Made by a program: the position numbers and the translations under genes. From an uncultured Nioella sp. (GTDB taxonomy: Bacteria; Pseudomonadota; Alphaproteobacteria; Rhodobacterales; Rhodobacteraceae), in NCBI GenBank assembly GCA_947495575.1, contig CANLZL010000001.1, positions 682,001 to 746,000 of the forward strand: 64,000 nucleotides of DNA. Direction: 5' to 3'. This document shows, piece after piece, positions 57,573 to 64,000 of the stretch (within the stretch, counting starts at the first letter, position 1; each line of letters opens with the position of its first letter). Under the pieces are notes generated by a model, which was given only the letters and a program-made list of their open reading frames with translations, did no database searches and was not told the DNA's origin.

Positions 57573-58757
57573 TTACCGGCTTAATTCGCGCATCCCGCGA
57601 TCAATACCTTCAAGGGTCATTGGAACCATCCGCCCGTCAAAGATTTTGTGGATCATGCCAATCGATTGCGTGTAGCGCCAATGCGGCTCGGGCGTTGGAT
57701 TGATCCAGAGATTGTCTGGCCACTGTGCCCGTGCACGCTCCAGCCACACTTCGCCGGCCTCTTCATTCCAATGCTCATTCGCGCCGCCGCGATAGGCGAC
57801 CTCATAGGGTGACATGCTGGCATCGCCTACGAAAATACATTTGTAATCAGGGCCATAGGTATTGAGAACCTCATGGGTGGGGATCTGCGCCGTCCAGCGG
57901 CGGGCATTGTCGCGCCAAACACCCTCGTAAAGGCAATTGTGGAAATAGTAATATTCGAGATGCTTGAATTCGGCCCGGGCGGCGCTGAACAACTCTTCTA
58001 CAAGTTTGATATAGGGATCCATGGAGCCGCCGACATCCAAAAACAGGATCACCTTGACGGCGTTATGGCGTTCGGGGCGGGTTTTCACATCGAGATAGCC
58101 ATTTTCGGCTGTGGCCCTGATAGTGCCGTCCAGATCCAATTCCTCAGCCGCGCCCGTACGGGCCCATTGGCGCAGGCGTTTCAGAGCCACTTTGATATTG
58201 CGTGTGCCCAGTTCGATTGTGTCATCAAGGTTCTTGAAATCCCGCTTGTCCCAGACCTTGACCGCGCGTTGGTGGCGGCTTTCTTTCTGGCCGATCCGCA
58301 CCCCTTCGGGGTTGTAGCCATAGGCGCCAAAGGGTGAGGTTCCGGCGGTGCCGATCCATTTATTGCCGCCTTGGTGACGGCCCTGTTGTTCCTTGAGGCG
58401 CTCGCGCAGCGTGTCCATCAGTTTGTCAAACCCGCCAAGCGCCTCGATTTCAGCCCGTTCTTCCGGGCTGAGATGCTTTTCGGCGAGTTTTTCCAACCAT
58501 TCGGCGGGGATTTCGGCGGCCTCCATCACTTGGTCAGCCGTGATCGCCTCAAGCCCACCAAAGACATGAGAAAAAGCGCGGTCAAAACGGTCCAGGTGGC
58601 GTTCATCTTTGACCATGGCCGTGCGGGCGAGGTAGTAAAACCCGTCGATGTCATAGGTGACAAGCCCCGCGCCAACGCCCTCCAGAAAGGCCAGATATTC
58701 GCGAAGCGAGACCGGAATGCGCGCGGCGCGCAGCGTTTCAAAGAAGGGCAAGAACAT
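57573..58757 (-). CDS. VWA domain protein, CoxE-like partner of a MoxR ATPase
   Basis: A 394-residue soluble protein. The N-terminal helical half contains PVSLREYLAFLEGVGAGL and LSPEERAEIEALGGFDKLMDTLRERLKEQQGRHQGG; the C-terminal half is a von Willebrand A fold with the MIDAS motif at Asp241-Gly-Ser245 (ILFLDVGGSMDPYI) and CIFVGDASMSPYE later. CoxE/YeaD-type VWA proteins pair with MoxR AAA ATPases to assemble or remodel metal enzymes and complexes. A MoxR gene lies on the same strand about 3 kb upstream (61864-62703). ATG 58757 has AGGAG about 9 bases upstream. Third of a three-gene run with the 52-residue membrane gene and DUF2927. Confidence 0.9.
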   Translation of the reverse strand: MFLPFFETLRAARIPVSLREYLAFLEGVGAGLVTYDIDGFYYLARTAMVKDERHLDRFDRAFSHVFGGLEAITADQVMEAAEIPAEWLEKLAEKHLSPEERAEIEALGGFDKLMDTLRERLKEQQGRHQGGNKWIGTAGTSPFGAYGYNPEGVRIGQKESRHQRAVKVWDKRDFKNLDDTIELGTRNIKVALKRLRQWARTGAAEELDLDGTIRATAENGYLDVKTRPERHNAVKVILFLDVGGSMDPYIKLVEELFSAARAEFKHLEYYYFHNCLYEGVWRDNARRWTAQIPTHEVLNTYGPDYKCIFVGDASMSPYEVAYRGGANEHWNEEAGEVWLERARAQWPDNLWINPTPEPHWRYTQSIGMIHKIFDGRMVPMTLEGIDRGMRELSR

Positions 58758-58776
58758 GGGTGCACTCCTGACAGGA

Positions 58777-58935
58777 TCAGGCCAGGACGACAATCCCGAC
58801 AAAGCCACCAAGGACCAGCCCAATCATGCCAAGCACGCCAGCATAATGCAGCAAATCCAATCGGTTACCGCCACGACGGCGCGCCCAAAGCGCGCCAAGG
58901 GCCGCGCCGATTACCAGACCAATGATGGCTTCCAC
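58777..58935 (-). CDS. Small two-helix membrane protein (52 residues, GTG start)
   Basis: A 52-residue protein read from a GTG at 58935: helix 1 MEAIIGLVIGAALGALWA, a basic turn (RRRGGNRLDLLHYA), helix 2 GVLGMIGLVLGGFVGIVVLA, stop at 58777. A GGAG lies 9-12 bases upstream and the frame is otherwise clean. It fills the 196-bp gap between the DUF2927 gene and the VWA gene on the same strand, with 18 and 19 bp to each, so it is an operon member that annotation may miss because it is short. Function is unknown. Confidence 0.75.
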   Translation of the reverse strand: MEAIIGLVIGAALGALWARRRGGNRLDLLHYAGVLGMIGLVLGGFVGIVVLA

Positions 58936-58953
58936 TGTGGTGTGCTCCGCAAA

Positions 58954-60330
58954 TCAGCTTCGGTTCTGAGGGGACAGCGCCGCCACCTCCGTCAGGCGTT
59001 CGCGCACATCCTCTTCGCGGCCAAACCCATATCGCGCCCATGCCAGACTGTCGAGACGTACCGTTGCGGCCTCAGAGGCGCGGCCCTGTAATTCAAGGGC
59101 TTCGGCCTTGATCATCAGCAAAGTCGACAAAAGCGTCGCGTTTTGGCTGGTTGTGGCGGCGGGCAGGGCTCGGTTGACCAAAGTCAGGGCTTGGTTGGCT
59201 TCGCCGGCCGACAATGCAAAGGCGGCCAATTGCATATCAACCTGAGCCACCTGAACGGAATTTGGGTCGATATTTCTGAACGTAGTCCCGGCTGCGACAA
59301 AGGCGGCGACCGAGCGTTCGGCACTACGTGGCAATGTCAGGCGGCCAAGGGCAAAGTAACTGAATCCAAGCCGAACATCGCGCCAGCCGTGTTGCGTGGC
59401 AATGGCAACGGCCTGTTCCGCGGCGGCGATCCTTGCGGTGCCGGAACTGTTGCCGCCAAGCGCCGTTTCAATCGCGTTGATCCATTGCCGGTTGGGGGGC
59501 AGGGTGGCACTTGCCGGTCCACCCGCGCCGCCGGGGTTCAAACGATTGAGAATGTCCGGCAATCGCGCCGCAACCGCCTGACGCGACATGCCCGATTGCA
59601 GCGCGCCATCGTAATAGGCGCGTAGAACCAACATGTCGAACCCGGTCAGGACGGCGTGAAAATTATCGTCGTTAAAGATCGAATCCGGCAAACGATAGAG
59701 GTCATTGAGGGGCCCAAGTGCTTGCGCAACCTCTTCATGCAGGCAATCGCGCACTTCCTGTGGGCTTACATCCGAAGGGATGAAAACCGCAACATGTTCG
59801 CGTGTTTGCAGGGTCGTCCAATCCAGTTGGTTGCCATTGCGCCGGGCCGCTCGGAACTCATCCCAGCTTGAGGCGCGTGGAACCACGAAACAGGCCGCAT
59901 GCGGCACGGCGCGCTGCATGCGGGCGCGGGGCAGGGTCTCGATGGTGATTGAGGCGCGGGTCTGCCCATGCGGGATGCGGCTGATATTCAGCCCCGCCTC
60001 AGAGCGCAGCCGGGCAATCAGTTGATCCAGATCGCGCGACAAGGTGGCGGGCGCTCCGGGCAGTACCGCGACCGTAATCGGCCCCTCGAACCGAGACAGG
60101 ACAGGGATCGGTCTGCCGCTTTCCATCTCAAAGCTCAAATCAAGGAAATCGCGGGCAATCTGGGTGTTGGGCCGGGTTGGGCGCGGCTGCGCCACGGTCG
60201 CGAAACTGGCCATAGGTGGCAGGGATGCGGCATAATTCGTTTCAAGCCGCTCTGGCATTTCGGCCAAAGGGCTGGGGCCGCATGCGGCCATGATCGTCAA
60301 TGAAACAAGGGCAATACTGATACGAAACAT
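58954..60330 (-). CDS. DUF2927 domain lipoprotein
   Basis: A 458-residue lipoprotein: MFRISIALVSLTIMAAC with Cys17 as the lipidation site. The DUF2927 domain covers about residues 55-240 (ARDFLDLSFEMESGRPIPVLSRFEGPITVAVLPGAPATLSRDLDQLIARLR; CLHEEVAQALGPLNDLYRLPDSIFNDDNFHAVLTGFDMLVLRAYYDGAL), where the HEEVAQALG...D pattern is metalloprotease-like. The C-terminal half has repeats of the TPR type (ALGGNSSGTARIAAAEQAVAIATQHGWRDVRLGFSYFALGRL, then EANQALTLVNRALPAA). Family function is unknown. First gene of the run leading to the VWA gene. Confidence 0.9.
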   Translation of the reverse strand: MFRISIALVSLTIMAACGPSPLAEMPERLETNYAASLPPMASFATVAQPRPTRPNTQIARDFLDLSFEMESGRPIPVLSRFEGPITVAVLPGAPATLSRDLDQLIARLRSEAGLNISRIPHGQTRASITIETLPRARMQRAVPHAACFVVPRASSWDEFRAARRNGNQLDWTTLQTREHVAVFIPSDVSPQEVRDCLHEEVAQALGPLNDLYRLPDSIFNDDNFHAVLTGFDMLVLRAYYDGALQSGMSRQAVAARLPDILNRLNPGGAGGPASATLPPNRQWINAIETALGGNSSGTARIAAAEQAVAIATQHGWRDVRLGFSYFALGRLTLPRSAERSVAAFVAAGTTFRNIDPNSVQVAQVDMQLAAFALSAGEANQALTLVNRALPAATTSQNATLLSTLLMIKAEALELQGRASEAATVRLDSLAWARYGFGREEDVRERLTEVAALSPQNRS

Positions 60331-60335
60331 GCGGA

Positions 60336-60791
60336 TTAATCCATCCTTCGTCTGTAGACCATGAAATCGGTCGGGTTCGCTATTTTGTCATATAGGGCGC
60401 GTGCTTGGGAATTACCCGTCTGCGTCAGCCAATACACATTCGCGCGACCCGATGCATCGGCATCGGCATAGACCGCCTCGATAAGGGCCCTGGCCACGCC
60501 TTTTCCGCGTGCGGCGGGGATCGTGAAAAGGTCTTGCAGATAGGTCACGGGCTCCAGCCGCCAGCCATGCGCATGCGCAATAGCGTGGACAAGGCCAAGA
60601 GCGATATCGCCGTCCCATGCGATCCAGCCGCGCATATCTGTGATGTTTGGGTCAATGTATCGGGCAAAAGTTGCGTCATAGACATCCCGATCAAGCTCGG
60701 TGTCATAGAACTCCAGATAGGCCCGCCAAAGCCGGTCCCAGTCGTCCCGATCCTGTTCGTGGATCGGGCGGATCTTTAGTGGATATGCCAC
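60336..60791 (-). CDS. GNAT family N-acetyltransferase
   Basis: A 151-residue GNAT protein: KIRPIHEQDRDDWDRLWRAYLEFYD start, IALGLVHAIAHAHGW (about residue 64), LQDLFTIPAARGKGVARALIEAVYADADA (about residues 86-114, with R.xGKG.A acetyl-CoA loop) and NVYWLTQTGNSQARALYDKIANPTDFMVYRRRMD at the end. The pattern resembles diamine/aminoglycoside-type relatives, but the substrate is unknown. It lies 5 bp upstream of the DUF2927 gene on the same strand, so the genes may be co-transcribed. Confidence 0.9.
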   Translation of the reverse strand: MAYPLKIRPIHEQDRDDWDRLWRAYLEFYDTELDRDVYDATFARYIDPNITDMRGWIAWDGDIALGLVHAIAHAHGWRLEPVTYLQDLFTIPAARGKGVARALIEAVYADADASGRANVYWLTQTGNSQARALYDKIANPTDFMVYRRRMD

Positions 60792-60948
60792 GCGGTTGAT
60801 GCCTCAAAAAATCGTTATGCGGTCCTGTTAGAACGCACGCTAATTTCGGATTGTGGCACAATTCGGGAAAAACTAAAATTCGAACTGTTATTTGAGGAAC
60901 CAGAATGTTGCCGGCCCGGAAACCGAGGGCAGGGCCGGCTTGGGACCG

Positions 60949-61335
60949 TCAGAACAAGGGTGTGATGGCCGAAATGGGCATGAAAGCCGCCAGAACCAGC
61001 GCCAATCCTATTGATCCAAAAATCATGGCGATGGGACGCAGGCGTTTGGGGCTACCCGGCCAAAGAAGGTAAAGCGCCGCGCCAAGGTTCGAGGTGATCC
61101 CCATAGCGACAATGCCCCATGGGAACTGGCCCGATCGGACTGTCCAGATCCCCGACGCATAGCCGACAAGAAGCGCCAGAATAGCAAGCCCGTAAAGGCG
61201 AAACAGGGCCGGACTTTGCACCGTTGCGCCGGTCATGGCTTCCAACCGCGCCGTTGGCAGCAGCAGAAACGGCCCCGCAAGCAGGACCAGAGAGATCAGT
61301 ATTTTGAATACGAGGACGAGAGCTATTGCAGTCAT
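60949..61335 (-). CDS. Four-helix membrane protein of unknown function
   Basis: A 128-residue membrane protein with about four hydrophobic segments (LVLVFKILISLVLLAGPFLLL; LFRLYGLAILALLVGYASGIW; WGIVAMGITSNLGAALYLLWPG; IAMIFGSIGLALVLAAFMPI). No named family is recognised with confidence. It is divergent from the HxlR regulator with 52 bp between starts, the common arrangement in which an HxlR protein controls its divergent neighbour. Confidence 0.78.
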   Translation of the reverse strand: MTAIALVLVFKILISLVLLAGPFLLLPTARLEAMTGATVQSPALFRLYGLAILALLVGYASGIWTVRSGQFPWGIVAMGITSNLGAALYLLWPGSPKRLRPIAMIFGSIGLALVLAAFMPISAITPLF

Positions 61336-61387
61336 TGGCTAAATCCTTATTTTGAACCCAGCTATGGAATAGATAGGCTAAGTTCGA

Positions 61388-61867
61388 ATGTCAAACTCAG
61401 AATCCTTGCAGATGAACCGAAAATCACCAGTGCCCGTCGATCAATGCGGTGCGGCATTGGCGACAGAGATCATTTCGGACAGGTGGAGCATGTTGATTTT
61501 ACGCGAAGCGTTTTACCGCGTGGGGCGGTTTGACGACATTCAATCCGAGATCGGCATTCCGCGCTCTGTCTTGACGGATCGGCTAAAAAAGCTGGTATCG
61601 AACGGAATTCTGACACGCGAACCTTATCGGGAGGCCGGGTCGCGGACCCGAACGGCCTATCTTCTCAGTCAGAAGGGGCGCGAACTTGGCCTTGTTTTGC
61701 TGGCCCTGATGCAATGGGGGGACCGGCATTTGCGTGACGGAGAGACCGGTTTGTCCGTCACGCACAAAGAGACGGGTCAGGCCTTGGTTGTTGGATTGGT
61801 TCCAGCCTCCGAGCCAAAAATCGGCTTTGATGAGGTAACGCTGACGCCAACGTCAAGCGCTCCTTAG
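61388..61867 (+). CDS. HxlR family transcriptional regulator
   Basis: A 159-residue winged-helix regulator. HxlR signature CGAALATEIISDRWSMLILREAFYRVGRFDDIQSEIGIPRSVLTDRLKKLVSNGILTREPYRE (about residues 20-82) with the conserved N-terminal cysteine (Cys20), followed by TRTAYLLSQKGRELGLVLLALMQWGDRHL. HxlR proteins sense reactive aldehydes, thiol stress or aromatic compounds. The probable target is the divergent membrane protein gene. Its end overlaps the convergent MoxR gene by 4 bp. Confidence 0.92.
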   Translation: MSNSESLQMNRKSPVPVDQCGAALATEIISDRWSMLILREAFYRVGRFDDIQSEIGIPRSVLTDRLKKLVSNGILTREPYREAGSRTRTAYLLSQKGRELGLVLLALMQWGDRHLRDGETGLSVTHKETGQALVVGLVPASEPKIGFDEVTLTPTSSAP

Positions 61868-62703
61868 CGCCCCGCGCGGGCCATGAAAGCCAGACGTTCA
61901 AACAGGGCCACATCCTGCTCATTCTTCAGCAAGGCACCGTGCAATTTGGGCAGGGCAGAGGCCCCGTCGCGGCGCAAATCCTCTGGGCTGAGATCTTCTG
62001 CCAAAAGCAGTTTCAGCCAGTCCAAAACCTCGGATGTAGACGGTTTTTTCTTCAGTCCCTGCTGATCACGGATTTCGTAAAATTGCGTGAGGGCGGTGGT
62101 CAATAGCTGCGGCTTGATCCCGGGATGATGCACTTCGACGATCTGCTTGAGAGTTTCCATCTCGGGAAAGCGGATATAGTGGAAAAAACAACGCCGCAGA
62201 AAGGCGTCTGGAAGCTCTTTCTCATTATTCGAAGTGATGATGACAATGGGCCGGGTCGTGGCTTTGATGGTTTCACCGGTCTCGTAGACAAAGAACTCCA
62301 TCCGGTCGAGTTCCTGAAGCAGGTCATTTGGAAACTCGATGTCCGCTTTGTCGATCTCGTCAATCAGCAACACGACCCGCTCTTCGGCTTCAAACGCCTG
62401 CCAGAGTTTGCCTTTGCGGATGTAGTTCGCGACATTGTGAACGCGTTCATCGCCCAACTGGGAATCGCGCAATCGGCTGACGGCGTCATATTCATAAAGG
62501 CCCTGCTGTGCCCGCGTCGTCGATTTCACGTGCCATTCGATGATCGGCAAATCGAGTGACGCGGCCACCTGACGGGCCAATTCCGTTTTCCCGGTACCCG
62601 GTTCGCCCTTTACAAGCAGGGGACGCTGCAAAGTTACCGCAGCGTTAACTGCGACGGTCAGATCCTCGGTGGCGACGTAATCTGCGGTTCCGGAGAATTT
62701 CAT
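61864..62703 (-). CDS. MoxR family AAA ATPase
   Basis: A 279-residue AAA+ ATPase. Walker A is GEPGTGKTE at residues 33-41, Walker B is VVLLIDEIDKADIEFPNDLLQELDR near residue 110, and sensor 1 is PIVIITSNNEKELPDAFLRRCFFHYI near residue 152. The RCFFHYIRFPE arginine finger region is typical of the MoxR/CoxD group, whose partners are VWA proteins. The CoxE-like VWA gene on the same strand (57573-58757) is the expected partner, separated by the HxlR, membrane, GNAT and DUF2927 genes. ATG 62703. Confidence 0.93.
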   Translation of the reverse strand: MKFSGTADYVATEDLTVAVNAAVTLQRPLLVKGEPGTGKTELARQVAASLDLPIIEWHVKSTTRAQQGLYEYDAVSRLRDSQLGDERVHNVANYIRKGKLWQAFEAEERVVLLIDEIDKADIEFPNDLLQELDRMEFFVYETGETIKATTRPIVIITSNNEKELPDAFLRRCFFHYIRFPEMETLKQIVEVHHPGIKPQLLTTALTQFYEIRDQQGLKKKPSTSEVLDWLKLLLAEDLSPEDLRRDGASALPKLHGALLKNEQDVALFERLAFMARAGR

Positions 62704-62882
62704 TTAACCCCCTCAAGGACTTGGCTCTGCGATATCGGGCGCGACCATAGCAGGCATGGCCGCAGTCACAACTGGTCATTCTGGGCGTGACAAGCCCGGC
62801 TGGTTAGAGTAATCCGGCCCCAATGCAATCGGGGGTCCGCCGCGCCTGAGTCGGAACTCCCGATAATGCGAAGGGGAGAACT

Positions 62883-63305
62883 ATGAAAGCAGAAGTCTTT
62901 CTACCTGAAGACTATCGTCCCGCAGAGGACGAACCGTTCATGAATGAACGCCAATTGGAATATTTCCGTCGTAAACTGAAGGCATGGCGCGATGATCTGC
63001 TTGATGAAAGCCGGTCGACCGTTGCGGTTCTTCAGGATGGAACGCGCAATATCCCGGATGTCGCAGATCGCGCCAGCGAAGAGACAGACCGGGCATTGGA
63101 GCTGCGCACACGGGATCGTCAACGCAAGCTGATTTCCAAAATCGATTCCGCGCTGCGCCGGATCGACGAGGGCGAATATGGCTATTGCGAAGTCACCGGC
63201 GAGCCGATTTCGTTGAAGCGCCTGGATGCGCGCCCGATTGCCACCATGAGCCTTGAGGCCCAGGAAAAGCACGAGCGCCGCGAAAAAGTGCACCGCGACG
63301 ATTGA
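62883..63305 (+). CDS. dksA: RNA polymerase-binding transcription factor DksA (zinc-site degenerate)
   Basis: A 140-residue DksA. The coiled coil (NERQLEYFRRKLKAWRDDLL ... ELRTRDRQRKLISKIDSALRRIDEGEYG) has the tip acids D59 and D62 equivalent to E. coli D71 and D74, and the C-terminal globular part begins YCEVTGEPISLKRLDARPIATMSLEAQEKHERRE. Of the four zinc cysteines of E. coli DksA, only Cys102 remains; the others are T105, S123 and A126. That pattern is known in alphaproteobacteria. DksA works with ppGpp on rRNA and amino-acid promoters. Terminator downstream. Confidence 0.95.
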   Translation: MKAEVFLPEDYRPAEDEPFMNERQLEYFRRKLKAWRDDLLDESRSTVAVLQDGTRNIPDVADRASEETDRALELRTRDRQRKLISKIDSALRRIDEGEYGYCEVTGEPISLKRLDARPIATMSLEAQEKHERREKVHRDD

Positions 63306-63362
63306 TTTGGCAGGCCGGGTGCGGCTCTAAGCCAAATGGACCTATCCCCGAAATGGGACGAT

Positions 63363-63397
63363 AAACGCCGGGGCCGACGCCTCGGCGTTTTGTTTTT
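63363..63397 (+). terminator. Terminator of dksA
   Basis: AAACGCCG (63363-63370) pairs with CGGCGTTT (63383-63390) around a GC-rich 12-base loop that can pair further, followed by TTGTTTTT. Confidence 0.75.
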
Positions 63398-63409
63398 GAA
63401 GGGGGCGAT

Positions 63410-64000
63410 ATGCTGATCGGGCAAGAAATAACAATTCTGGGTGCGGGCGTGGCCGGATTGGCCACAGCGACCGCGCTTGCGCAACGCGGCGCCAAAGTGC
63501 GTGTCATCGAACAGGCGGACGCCATTCGCGAAGTAGGCGCCGGGCTGCAAATCAGCCCAAATGGCGCGGTCGTTCTGCGGGCTCTGGGATTGGGCGAGGT
63601 TTTGGATGCCGCCGGCCCCCGGGCGCGGTCCGTTGTTTTGCGAGATTTTCGGCGTGGCGCGGAGGTGTTCCGTCTGGATCTTGCCCGCAAAAACCGTCCC
63701 TACCACCTGATGCACCGGGCTGATCTGATCGGAATGCTCAAAGAGTCAGCTTTAGATGCGGGCGTCTCGATCGAACTCGGTCGCACGATCGAACGGGTCG
63801 TTCCCAACGACAGCGACGCAACGTTGCATTTTGCAGGCGGCGCGACCGAAACCGTTCCCATTCTGATCGGCGCGGATGGCATCAAGTCACCCACACGCCA
63901 AGCTTTACTTCCAAATAGCAAAGCATTCTTTACAGGTCAGGTGGCGTGGCGCTGTGTCATTCCCTGGGATAAGCCTGAAACCCCGGCCGATGCCACGGTT
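63410..64000 (+). CDS. FAD-dependent aromatic monooxygenase, N-terminal part (cut by window end)
   Basis: 197 codons are visible, running off the window at 64000. The N-terminus has the FAD-binding Rossmann motif ITILGAGVAGLATATALAQRGAKVRVIEQ (residues about 7-35) and AGLQISPNGAVVLRALG; LIGADGIKSPTRQ (about residues 155-167) is the second FAD motif (GD-like, here GADG). HRADL near residue 100 matches the salicylate/3-hydroxybenzoate hydroxylase and UbiH-type group. The ATG at 63410 has GAAGGGGG upstream. The substrate cannot be assigned from the N-terminal half. Confidence 0.88.
   Translation, partial: MLIGQEITILGAGVAGLATATALAQRGAKVRVIEQADAIREVGAGLQISPNGAVVLRALGLGEVLDAAGPRARSVVLRDFRRGAEVFRLDLARKNRPYHLMHRADLIGMLKESALDAGVSIELGRTIERVVPNDSDATLHFAGGATETVPILIGADGIKSPTRQALLPNSKAFFTGQVAWRCVIPWDKPETPADATV

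Noticed and set aside
1-64000. tRNA, rRNA, insertion sequences, prophage genes and integrase sites.
   Set aside because: None were recognised on reading both strands; a covariance or profile search was not possible, so small RNAs could be missed.

Overview
This 64 kb window looks like chromosomal DNA from an alphaproteobacterium, most likely Rhodobacterales (Roseobacter group). The evidence is the gene content: a GapR (DUF2312) protein, an NDUFA12-type complex I accessory subunit next to a short MlaD protein, a DUF2155 protein and aat, an accB-accC pair, a ccmABCDG cluster, a DksA that has lost three of its four zinc cysteines, and several conserved hypothetical families I associate with this group. 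Most of the DNA is GC-rich and densely coding. I saw no rRNA, tRNA, CRISPR array, insertion sequence, phage gene or origin. The assignment rests on reading protein families, not on a database search.

Layout. 1-9 kb: end of an acetyltransferase gene, a Bax-inhibitor-1 membrane protein, a DUF1127 peptide, LysR and XRE regulators, a quinone oxidoreductase, a histidinol-phosphatase-type enzyme, a convergent pair of purine-base deaminases (8-oxoguanine and guanine) and the Mg2+ transporter MgtE. 8.9-17 kb: a 979-residue protein joining a PilM/GspL-like N-terminus to a PilP/GspC-like C-terminus, a SIMPL protein, metY, and ccmA-B-C-D-G for cytochrome c maturation. 17-27.5 kb: aconitase, a methyltransferase, a DUF1223 protein, GapR, an Lrp regulator divergent from alanine dehydrogenase with a palindrome between them, an orphan UgpE-like permease, and the NDUFA12-MlaD-DUF2155-Aat block. 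27.5-30.2 kb: an AT-rich orphan membrane gene with a near-consensus promoter, then accB-accC.

30.4-46.6 kb is the most coherent functional region: reductive pyrimidine catabolism. PreT-PreA reduce uracil or thymine, a dihydropyrimidinase opens the ring, and an N-carbamoyl-beta-alanine amidohydrolase releases beta-alanine. A RutR-like TetR repressor is divergent from the amidohydrolase. The intergenic region holds a perfect match to the E. coli RutR operator (38281-38296), and a 14-of-16 match lies just upstream of preT (30407-30422). A complete NitT/ThiXYZ-like ABC importer follows and is a plausible pyrimidine importer; no RutG-type permease is present. The region also carries passengers of unknown role: two GlpP/GlpQ-like permeases without an ATPase or binding protein, an aminotransferase, an Rrf2 regulator with an AhpD-like protein, a small lipoprotein, a 103-residue protein abutting the dihydropyrimidinase, a cupin and an acetyltransferase.

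47.1-53 kb is a compact signalling cassette: an XRE regulator with a cysteine-rich tail, a lone receiver domain, a small membrane protein, a sodium/solute-symporter-type sensor histidine kinase, and a FliM/FliN-like SpoA-domain protein with no flagellar genes nearby. 53.3-64 kb holds a lipoprotein, an RlmI-type RNA methyltransferase overlapping a PIN-domain gene, an M48 protease, a DedA protein, a DUF2927 lipoprotein followed by a 52-residue membrane protein and a CoxE-like VWA protein, a MoxR ATPase, an HxlR regulator, DksA, and the start of an FAD monooxygenase cut by the window edge.
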